DNA from: Ichthyophonus hoferi
Lineage: Eukaryota > Opisthokonta > Ichthyosporea > Ichthyophonida > Ichthyophonidae
Length of the DNA stretch: 45,300 nt
Assembly: GCA_002751075.1 (NCBI GenBank)
Contig: NAOQ01000127.1
Span: 31,354-76,653, forward strand
Direction: 5' to 3'
A model generated the notes under the pieces. It saw nothing but the letters and a program-made list of their open reading frames with translations, was not told the origin of the DNA and made no database searches. Below, piece by piece: positions 36,101 to 45,300 of the stretch. Made by a program: the position numbers and the translations under genes. Every line of letters begins with the position of its first letter. The stretch's first letter is position 1.

Positions 36101-39100
36101 TACTTCTTGGCTTCACATCTTTACCTTGTAGGGATCTTGGCTACAATCAGATTAGCCTATTGTCAGCCGACATGCTACCTCCTGCCATAAGGACGCTGTA
36201 AGCAGTAATCGTATTTTGTATTTGTTTATTGTGGCTATATGTCGTATATATAGTGTATGGTCTGTAGTATATGATATGTAATATATAGTATTTAGTATAT
36301 GGTACAGAGTATATGGTATAAATTGGGATCTACTAGCTTTATATTTACATGCAGATAGGTATGGACTGGTCGGTGTTGGTTATGGCGTTGGGATGGATGA
36401 GATGATAAATAGGGTATAGAGGGGGAAGGAGGGATAGCTGACATGTATGCACCGGGACCTTTTCCATCCTGTTCTATATCGGGGTGTATTTAAGTAGGTA
36501 CATATAGTGGCAGTGGCTCTATATGTAGTTGCTATAAAAGGCGCACCTGACCTATAGTATAGATAGTGACTTTAACAACCAATAATATTTACCTTAGTCT
36601 GTTACACACACGTTGATGAGATTGGTAAGTTCACTTTGTAGGCGTGCCTAATATTGAACATATGATTGTATGTGTTGGAGTGCATTGCATTTTAATATAC
36701 AATATCTATACTCCCTCTAATAATACATAATCTCTTAATATACAATATCTTTGTTCTCTCTGCACATGCATCTCATATCCTTTACATAGAGTGGTTGAGG
36801 GAAATCCATTAACTTGCTGTACTGTGCTTCAACTGCGAATGAGATTCAATCTATTGAAGACAAAAATTATACTTCATTCGAGCTGCATTGATATAGATGG
36901 TGAGCATCGGTTCACTCAAACTGTGCTCTCAGCCTACATCTCAGGCAATAGCAGCACAGAACATTGTGGTAAGTACGTGTGTGGGCTGGGGAGGGGTACA
37001 TCAAGTTTCACTGTTATATTTACGGTCTGACTACATACATCGGCCTTGTAGTTATTTAAGTTACCACTAGCCAATCTAGTGTATCTCTGACAACCGCACC
37101 CCATCAATCCTATTGCAGATCCTTGCTCTATTAGTCCATGCCATATGTATGCTACCTGCTTCAACCATGGTAGTAAATATGCCTGTATGTGTAACTCGGG
37201 GTGGGTCAGCAGTGGAAATTCCTGTCTAGGCATGAATCACTTCCCTCTCCCTTATACTATTGTAATCGTGTTTCTAATATATGTAGATATAGAATTACCA
37301 TTACCCATACATCTGCAAACCAATACATATATCATGCCTACAATAATACATTTAAACATTCTCAATAGATATCAGTCCTACTCGGAGATAATCCTGCTTT
37401 AAATCATATTTCTATCATATTACTATTATATTACCATTATAATACGGTTATATTACTATCATATTACTATTATAGTACTATTGTATTACCATTATATGGC
37501 TATCACATTACTATTATGTTACGATTATATTATTATTGTATTACTATTATATTTCTAACATTATTATTATATTATTATCTTATTACTAACATATTACTTT
37601 TATATTACTATCTTATTACTATCTTATTACTATCATATTGCAACTCCATGCACAATTACACATATGTGCAGCCAAACAATAACATACTACAAGCAAATGA
37701 CACATGAAGGCTGACATATATCCTAATACACATGTATTATTTAGATATGGATGAATGTGCATCTGGCCTGCCAACCCCTTGTTCGCAGCACTGTATAAAC
37801 ACAGAGGGTAGCTTTATGTGCGGCTGTGAGGATATGTTATATCTAGACCTTGATGGCGTCAGTTGTAAAGGTGGGTCCATATGTTGCCATAGTTACTTTG
37901 CACTTCTAGTCATATTTGTAATTGGTTAACTTTGTGTATCTTAAAACATTATCGTACACGTACGACTATGTTGTATCAATTAGTAATCACATTCTACTTA
38001 CCCATCATACGACATATCTAGGCATTCTAATATCCTACTCCTTCCTTCCCCTTCCTTCTTTTCCGCTTATCCCAGCCTGTAGCCTTGACCCTCATTGCAC
38101 TACCAACCAATCGGTATGTACATTCAAGGGGGAGGTGGCATGTAGATTGGGTATGTGTATAGCTGGGTACGAGAATAAAGACAATACAGCTGACTCCATG
38201 TGTGTGGATATAGATGAATGCTTGCATAATGCATGTCCTATAGTGGCACCCTCTCCCATTGGATTCAACCAATTCCCTGTAATGGGGAACAATAGCAATA
38301 TTGAGACAACACCGAACAACTTTACCTGTATTAACACCATAGGAAGCTATCTGTGCTTATGCAGTAATGGGTTTTTTCCTGTTAAAGAAAGGTGTTTGGG
38401 TACGTACTGTGCATGTTATGTTTCTTTAGGATGTTACTGACCATGGAATGCACTATGTTACACAGTGTCTAGATGGCTCCAGATAAACACTTCTAATATC
38501 AATTGATATGTTTATAGAAATAGTATATTTATGACAAGATCACCATGATAAAGACATTAGGAGGAGAGAGGAGAGGTGCAATAAATAATATGATGATATA
38601 ATATATATAATATTTAGGATATCATATATAGTATATAGTACATATTATATACTATACATTATATATTCCGTACTATATCATACATAGTATATAATATGTA
38701 ATCTATAATATATAATGTGTAACATAATATATAATATATAACATATAGCATATAATATGTAATACATATATAGAAAGGAGAAAGGAGATAATAAACCCGT
38801 CTCTCTCCCTCGATGGGACCCCTTAACCCTCTCTCACTATATCTTTCTTACTTCTCCCTCTTTTACCCTATATTCTCTATAGATGTAAACGAATGTATGT
38901 ATGATGGCTTCAACCAGTGCCCACCCCAAAAGTCCATTTGCCGCAATACTATTGGCAGCTATAAATGTATATGCAAGCTAGGCTATGAAGATGATGGCAA
39001 CGAGTGCACTGGTATACTATTTTATACCTGTAGTGTATACTATTATATACCTGTAGTGTATACTATTATATACCTGTAGTGTATACTATTATATACCTGT

Positions 39101-42100
39101 AGTGTATACTATTATATACCTGCAGTGTATACTATTATATACCTCTGTAGTATATACTATTATATACCTGCAGTGTATACTATTATATACCTCTGTAGTG
39201 TATACTATTATATACATTTGTAGTGTATACTATTATACACCTGGAGTGTACACTATTATATACCAGTGTATACTATTATATACCAGTGTATACTATTATA
39301 TACCAGTGTATACTATTATATACCAGTGTATACTATTATATACCAGTGTATACTGTTATATACCAGTGTATACTATTATATACCAGTGTATACTATTATA
39401 TACCAGTGTATACTATTATATACCAGTGTATACTATTATATACCAGTGTATACTATTATATCTAACTGTAATATAGACCAGAAAATGCCCCTATCGTACG
39501 TCTAGGTTTATGTTAATCCATGGTGGCCCACAGATATTGACGAATGTACTATGAATACACATGACTGTAGTGTACATGCCACGTGTGTGAATATAGATGG
39601 AAGGTATATATGTAGGTGTAATCCAGGCTTCTTTGGCGATGAGAACGACACCTGTCAAGGTAGGGAGAGGATAGACGGGCGAGGGTAGGATTCCACCTAT
39701 ACATAAGACCATGTTCTAACCTTGGTGACCATCTCTTGGTCAATATACATATCCCTATGTCTTCCCCTATACTTTCCTAGCCCCTTATTACTCCATTGAA
39801 ATATATATATATTTCTTTCCCCCTTATCTGTTTCCTTTCCCTTGTCTTTGTAATCCTGCACCTATCTTTTTCAACCCTCATTATACAGCCTGCAATACTT
39901 TACCCAATTGCAATGTGACATTATGTGGCCCACCAATGGAAGACGAGGTGGATGGCACCCTGTTTACTGATATGTCCCTTATCAACAATACTCGTCTGAA
40001 TGCTAGTACATCTACCAATCGTAGCGGGTCATCTACGGTAGGAGGCTTCTCTCTGTCACCTCCCCTATTGCGTGGCTATATTGTATACCTTACTTTGTAC
40101 TATATTGTATACCTTACCTAGTACTGTATTGTATACCTTACCTAGTACTGTATTGTATACCTTACCTAGTACTATATTGCATACCTTTATACCTTACCTA
40201 GTACTATATTGCATACCTTTATACCTTACCTTCTAGTGTATTGCATACCTTACCTAGTACTGTATTGTATGCCTTACCTAGTACTGTATTGTATGCTTTA
40301 CCTTATACTGTATTGTATACCTTACTTGTATTGTATTGTATACCTTACCTTGTACTGTATTGTATACCTTACCTAGGACTATATTCTATGCCTTACCTAG
40401 TACTGTATTGTATACCTTGCTAGTACTATATTGTATACCTTAACTAGTACGGTATCGGTTTATCTTCTCTAATAGACCCCTCTCTCTCTTTGGTTATCTT
40501 TCTACTTGCCCTATAGATATTTAATATCTTTATAAACTTGTAATTGGAGTGCAGATAACGTTTTTCAAGTCAAGAGGCTAGTAGCCTCCCTATTTGATCA
40601 TTGGTTATTCTGTATTTAGGTCATATTTTTCAGTACATTTCTTTTTGGTACGCTTTCCATATACTATGATTGTCTTACTTTATACACTATTTAACTATGC
40701 AGTGCTTTTTATTCATTGTAGCTGAATGACTATAGCTTGGTGTTTAGACCTAGCCAGACTTTTTTGTTTACCCTCAGCTTTCTGTGTTATAATTAACCCT
40801 CCACCATAGCCATTTCAGCCCACAGACCTAAACTGGTTATGATTTGCTTGGTGGTAGATACCCCCTATTGCCCTTCTAACCATATCTTTGGCCGTGGGGA
40901 TGGATCAACCACTATTACAGGATATATGGCCCTTCCGGTGTCGTGCTTGTGTGAACAACTACTATATTACCGAGGACTGGCGTTGCTCTCTGTGTACTCC
41001 CCCTGAGAATTGCTTGATAGTACATCAGAACTGCTCGCTGGACAAGGACTTACTGTGTGAAAAGTGCCCTCCGGAGTTCTTTGGCAATATCTGTGATAAA
41101 GAGGGTATATTGTTATTACTTATTCTTTGTTATATCTCCTTTCCTATATGGGTATCTTTCTGTATGGTCCTTTCTCCTATTTCCCGTTTATGTAATGTTT
41201 TCTTTTCCATTTTTCTCCTCCCTCTGTGTTGTTTTCTATTTGATTTCTTCTCTTTCTCTCTAATCTTCTCACCTTTGTCAATCTATTGCTAATTATGACT
41301 AAGTATGGTATCCAGTTCCCTAACCTGATTGGGTCCTAAGGAGATATCAGTTATTTATGTAGAGGTATATATTACAAAATAGCTACATGGTGGGGAGCTG
41401 TGGCCCGGTCTATGCTAGTCAATGAATGATCATATTGGGTCAGGCCCTTACCCATCACCCCCCCCTCCCCTTATCTTAGGAGTTAACTTCACTATGGAAA
41501 GTGTCTTTCTCTCCACGGCACCAGCCTTGGAGCAGCTTAGGATTGGCTTGAAAGATGTTCTAGGGTGGGTTCATGGTGGGATCCTTATATTTTATTAACT
41601 GTGGTCTATAGGGCTGTCGGACATTCCTTTAGAGTGCTCTGCTTACAAACAGGGCATAGAGCAGGGGATGAGTAGATAGTAGTAGGATATAAGGCATGAA
41701 TGGCCATGGATATGTAGGGGAATGCATGCTAGGATATAGGATATAGACCAGAGTAAACAATAAGGGCAATCCTACCTATCTATTATAACTATTACCCGTC
41801 TATCCTCTCTGTCTCCCTTCCTTCCCCCTCCTGACTCCTCTTCCTTCCTCTTTCCTCTACATTCAGGGTGGCCAGCGATGAATCAATCCAAGTATACTCC
41901 TTTGCACCAGCGGAGGGCGAACCTGTAATTGTTCGGATGTTGATTAAGAGGCGCTACGTAGACCTGCTATACGACAAGGCCACTAAGAGTGTTGTGTTAG
42001 GCTCTTTAAATATCTCAGCTGTCAATACCCTAAGGGGTGGGGAGAAGCGTATTATAGTAATGACGGTGTGTATATCTTTCCTTATTGCTTATCACCTTAT

Positions 42101-44964
42101 AAAATGCTGTGTTATTATTTGAAAGTCAGTAGGATCTCTTTAATGGCTATATTGCCCTATAATTAGTATATTGAATCTATATTCTTTAGCTTTCGGTGGG
42201 TAACCAATAGTAATATATAATGCGTAGTCAGGTAAACAGTTGCCATGATAAAATGTAAATAAAAGGGGGAACCAATGAATGATTGTACAGCTTGCTTTAT
42301 CTCTCATTGTTTTTAATTGGTCAGTATAGCAGGGTGTATATTTACCTACCACCCATAATTCCCGTACTCTTTCCTCCTACCCTTCTGGGACTTACTCTCC
42401 TTTTATAATTACTTGTGACCTACAGGCCTATCTGCTTATAGCCCAGCCCATATATATATACTGTTGCAAGATTACATGGCTGACTGTACACATACACGGT
42501 TATACTATATATTTATAACACGGTAACGATTGGATGAGCAGGAGGATATGGAATTGGGCCGGTCACGTGGGTATGTGACAACATGGCTGACCGTAGGCCT
42601 GGCCATTTCATTGGTTGCCGTAGTGGGGGTGGCCCTGTTGGTATTCCATCAATACAGACGGAGGAAGCCCCACACTGTAGATGAGATGATCAATCAGATC
42701 AAGAAGGTAACGTGCATGATGTATATGCCCCCTAGGCCCCATATTATACCAATATTATAGCTTATCGCTCATCTGCCTTTATAAGATGTGTGTATAATAC
42801 CTCTTTATAGGAACGACTCGTTATTTGCTTCTAACTGTTTTGTCCAATTATTTTTGAATGAATTGTAAGGCAGGCTATTATAAGGTTTCCAACTATCATG
42901 GATTGATCTTATTGACTATCATTTTATAAACCCCCTTTATAAAATGGAAGCCTTCTCTCTTCCTCTACCATATTCATAGTAATTTTAATATTTCATACCC
43001 ATTTTTTCCTGTATTACATCGTCACTTATAAATGTATAGGCACATAAACATACAAGCGTACTTTCATGTACACCTAAAGATACCCCAATCCATACATATC
43101 CATATATATATATATATACGTACATACCTGCATGCATACATACATATCATAATTTATGTATTCATGTCCTTATGTTGTTGTAGCTGTAGTTGTACATGAA
43201 CACGCTGCCTTATCCATAACCAAGCACACTCACGACTACATTTCACCATATATCCTTCCTGTTGTCCCTCCCGGTAGAGTCATAAGTGGACTGAGGTTAA
43301 CACAGAGGAGGCTGCTGCTGTCCTTCGTTGCATTAAAGGCCGCAGTGGTTGGTTACCGCGATCTCAATTTGTGATTTTAGACCAATTGGGTACAGGGGCG
43401 TTTGGTGCAGTGTCTAAAGGAGTGCTATTTAATGATGGGGTAGCCGCCCTGTGTGCAGTCAAAGAACTACGAGAGGCCTCTACGAAGAGCTATGCTGAGT
43501 TTATACATGAGGCAGTGAGTGTGTGATGCATGTTGTGATTGGTTTTTATGCTCTCTTTTCCTTCTACCATTGGCTGTATAGCCACCACTCTCCCCTCTAA
43601 GTGCTCATTCTTTAATTTATGTTGTATCTTATTAAAATAAATAAATCCGAATACACCTCTGATTTATCCCGATTATAGCTAGCATCAAGTAAATGTGTTG
43701 ATCTCATTCCAACTAAAATCAATATTGATTGGCAATTTGTCAGTCTAGGTTAATCTAAGATGTCCATAGCTGACTTTATATAGCATACTCTATCTAATTC
43801 TGGCCATCCTACTAGACCCTTCTCAAGGAACTAAACCATGAGAACATTGTCAATCTATTGGGACTTTCCGCAGAGGAGGATCCAGACCAGGACACCAAGG
43901 ACCTACCCTCCGGTGGGATATACATCTTGTTAGAGGTGGGTATTTATACTGGACCTCTCTCTCTTATGCCTCTAATCTATTGATTTTTATTTCCTCTCCC
44001 TTGTCGTTCTTTTCTTGTATGGTATCTTCATAAGATTTCTCCTTTGTCTCCTTGGTAGCCTGATACATATGCATATATTCTCTCTATCTGCCCTTCTCTA
44101 CCATCTGTCGGCTGTCACTCCTATTACCATACTCGTTATTAGGCCACCTAACCGTGAGCTCCTTTTACCGAGCCTTTATATTATACCTGACTGTTAGTTT
44201 CTATCTACGAACCTACTTGTGTTACACTAGCTCTATTCTATGGCCTCCTCCCCTTTTCTAATGGCTATCACATACACTATTTGTAGACACCAATAGATAT
44301 GCTTATAGCCCCTAGGGGTTCTTTTGCATTCTTGATAGATGCATTTTATTATCTTTATATCCTCCCTCTCTTCAGTTTCATCCGTGTTTTTTTTTATTGT
44401 ACATCTTTCTTTCTTTATTGGGTATCCTAACTCTACCGCCAATTATCTGCTAGTACATGACCCTGGGTGATCTTCGTTGCTATCTCCTTTCCAGGGGTGA
44501 TGCTATCTCTGCCAATGAGAAGGCCTATATTGGCTATCAGGTTAGCCTAGGATTGGCCTATCTTGCCACTATAGGTGTGTATACTTCCTTCATATATGTG
44601 ACGCAGTTGGCTAATATGTCTGCAACTATCTCTGTTGAATCTTCTGTCATATTATATTATATATATGTCTCTGTGTTTAGCTGTTTCTATTAATGCATGC
44701 TTTTAGATATACCCTCTGCTTGCACGCCAATCTTTGGCTCTTAATATTAACCCCTTTGCCTGTATTCTCTATCTCAACCCCTTGAGACTGATGCCCTGAC
44801 ATGATTGGCTGTACTGTAGTGATGAGCCTTATATTAGATATCGATTAGGTAGTTCTGACCCTGACAGCCACCCCCCACTCTAACCCCAACATCCCTAGGG
44901 GTGGTGCATAGAGATGTGTCTGCAAGAAATATTCTCTTGAGTGAACCATTTTCCAGTAGCAATG
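33160..44964 (+). CDS. Receptor tyrosine kinase with LRR and EGF ectodomain, 3'-truncated by window
   Basis: Nineteen exons in phase give 907 residues so far. Signal peptide (ATG 33160; h-region MLSALFFYFFILQLAAA), LRR block with C-terminal cap (~44-193), EGF modules (~195-465), Cys-rich and stem region (to ~670), one membrane helix (~686-706, WLTVGLAISLVAVVGVALLV) followed by RRR stop-transfer, then kinase. Kinase landmarks: LGTGAFGAV loop, CAVKEL lysine, NHENIVNLLG, YMTLGDLRCYL hinge region and HRDVSARNILL catalytic loop, typical of tyrosine kinases (HRDxxARN). The DFG and APE segments lie beyond the window. Likely a plasma-membrane receptor for an unknown ligand. LRR plus EGF ahead of a tyrosine kinase matches no vertebrate family that I know; Trk has LRR with Ig. 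Exon boundaries are good except one non-GT donor. Confidence 0.9.
34152..36968 (+). other. LRR block of the receptor kinase
   Basis: Exons 34152-34213, 35122-35265, 36132-36197 and 36790-36968. The first has a Cys cluster like an N-terminal LRR cap (CNCISPFCPEL). Then repeats: LGDLEILNLANNTIAGL and DLGYNQISLLSADMLP. The last exon begins VVEGNPLTCCTVLQL, typical of an LRR C-terminal cap, and has two further Cys. Confidence 0.8.
37230..37231 (+). promoter_or_regulatory. Likely GC 5' splice site
   Basis: The EGF exon 37119-37229 ends in TGTCTAG followed by gcatga. Phase to the next EGF exon (37745) is only right if the intron starts here, and no GT lies nearby in a workable phase. GC-AG introns are a known minor class. 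Confidence 0.55.
37400..37640. repeat. Degenerate TATTACTAT-type repeat in a receptor-kinase intron
   Basis: Irregular copies of attactattatatt with single-base changes fill the middle of the intron between the first two EGF exons. Confidence 0.8.
38595..38775. repeat. A/T-only, hairpin-prone run in a receptor-kinase intron
   Basis: Almost only A and T with repeated tatata/atatat blocks and inverted short segments such as catattatatactatac next to its near-complement. Confidence 0.7.
39012..39462. repeat. Minisatellite, 23-bp units then 20-bp units
   Basis: The first half is made of gtatactattatatacctgtagt-type units (23-25 bp), the second half of gtatactattatataccagt units (20 bp). The array begins at the first base of the intron after the EGF exon and takes up nearly all of it. 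Confidence 0.95.
39889..42065 (+). other. Cys-rich module and stem of the receptor kinase
   Basis: Exons 39889-40037 (or 40082), 40921-41104, 41480-41564 and 41867-42065. The first is Asn/Ser/Thr-rich with several N-glycosylation sequons. The second has Cys pairs resembling furin-like or TNFR-like modules (RCRACVNNYY, CSLCTPPENC, CEKCPPEFFGNIC). The last two read a folded, Cys-free segment (LEQLRIGLKDVLG, VIVRMLIKRRYVDLLYD) just outside the membrane; I do not recognise it. Confidence 0.7.
40083..40450. repeat. Minisatellite, ~24-bp units
   Basis: Units of the type gtataccttacctagtactgtatt, with small length changes (some units have an inserted cctttata). It starts at a possible splice donor after a 45-bp extension of the exon 39889-40037. 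Confidence 0.93.
42584..42646 (+). other. Single transmembrane helix of the receptor kinase
   Basis: A 21-residue hydrophobic run in exon 42542-42706, followed by HQYRRRK, the positive-inside stop-transfer signal expected of a type I receptor. Confidence 0.92.
43278..44964 (+). other. Tyrosine kinase domain, N-terminal part
   Basis: Exons 43278-43514, 43816-43935, 44454-44574 and 44899-44964. They carry the Gly loop, catalytic Lys, alpha-C Glu region, hinge and catalytic loop. A short acidic insert (AEEDPDQDTKDLPSGG) lies between alpha-C/beta-4 and beta-5. The domain continues beyond the window. Confidence 0.93.
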
Positions 44965-45019
44965 GTACGTATGGGTGGAGATAACTGTATATGTACAGTT
45001 CAGGTTAGAGGGCATTTAT

Positions 45020-45300
45020 ATCGATTGCATTGTAAAGTAATATAGATTAAATTGTAAAATCATATAGATTGCATTGTAAAGCAATATAAATTGTATTGTA
45101 AAGTAATATAGATTGCATTGTAAAGTAATATAAATTACATTTTAAAGTAATATAGATGGCTTTGTAAAGTAATCTAGATGGCTTTGTAAAGTAATATAGA
45201 TCGCATTGTAAAGTAATATAAATTACATTTTAAAGTAGTATAGATTACATTGTAAAGTAATATAGATTGTATTGTAAAGTAATATAGATTACATTGTAAA
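45020..45300. repeat. Minisatellite, 22-bp units, cut by the window edge
   Basis: About a dozen units of aatatagattgcattgtaaagt with point changes. It begins roughly 60 bp inside the intron after the HRD exon and is still running at the last base. Confidence 0.93.

Larger units (their letters stand above)
37119..39659 (+). other. EGF module exons of the receptor kinase
   Basis: Exons 37119-37229, 37745-37870, 38076-38399 (two modules), 38883-39011 and 39534-39659. All introns are phase 1, the usual rule for shuffled EGF modules. Several modules start with the calcium-binding motif D-x-D/N-E-C (DMDEC, DIDEC, DVNEC, DIDEC) and have the N-T-x-G-S-Y/F-x-C core (NTEGSFMC, NTIGSYLC, NTIGSYKC). One module contains a ~25-residue insertion rich in Asn and Pro. 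Confidence 0.9.

Noticed and set aside
36607-36625. Possible LRR exon CYTHVDEI before gtaagt
   Set aside because: No phase joins it to the exons on both sides; 36132-36197 joins directly to 36790-36968.
38027-38340. Two minus-strand open frames of 81-82 codons
   Set aside because: They are shadows of the plus-strand double-EGF exon.
39102-39505. Several long overlapping plus-strand open frames rich in Tyr and Ile
   Set aside because: They are translations of the 20-23 bp minisatellite in an intron, not genes.
39012-45300. Tandem arrays considered as CRISPR
   Set aside because: Units are contiguous without spacers, in introns of an animal gene.
1-45300. Many CCAAT/ATTGG pentamers in introns
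   Set aside because: Their number is about what base composition predicts for 45 kb.

Overview
Eukaryotic, almost certainly animal, genomic DNA, on this evidence: AT-rich sequence, genes cut into many small exons (about 40-320 bp) by short GT-AG introns, and a gene set of animal type (a receptor tyrosine kinase with EGF modules, a NEDD4-like HECT ligase, DMAP1, an LYR-motif assembly factor). The compact introns and the unusual domain mixes fit an early-branching animal such as a sponge. That is an inference; the species cannot be read from the window. All exon models were built by hand from splice signals, reading phase and domain logic. In each of the four gene models the phases add up without a break, apart from the unresolved first exons noted below.

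Layout. 1-9.4 kb is gene-poor. It holds two diverged copies of one ~190-bp coding-like segment (3.37 and 8.08 kb) and, between them, remains that look like an LTR-retrotransposon fossil. 10.05-11.28 kb (minus) is a six-exon LYR-motif gene, best matched to LYRM7/MZM1. 12.07-12.70 kb is an assembly gap with the same 79 bp on both sides. 13.4-23.5 kb (minus) is a ~30-exon gene for a HECT ubiquitin ligase with an uncommon layout: C1 zinc finger, C2, linker, fibronectin type III, CCCH zinc finger, UIM-like helices, HECT. 23.8-27.4 kb is mostly empty, with one orphan open stretch. 27.4-32.25 kb (minus) is DMAP1. 33.16 kb to the right edge (plus) is a receptor tyrosine kinase with signal peptide, leucine-rich repeats, a chain of EGF modules, a Cys-rich module, a stem, one membrane helix and the N-terminal part of the kinase domain. 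It runs off the window.

How they fit together. DMAP1 and the receptor kinase are head to head across ~0.9 kb. No operon or pathway links the genes; this looks like ordinary animal gene neighbourhood. The two most notable things are the C1-C2-FN3-CCCH-HECT ligase and the receptor kinase whose introns carry several 20-24 bp minisatellites, two of which start exactly at a 5' splice site.
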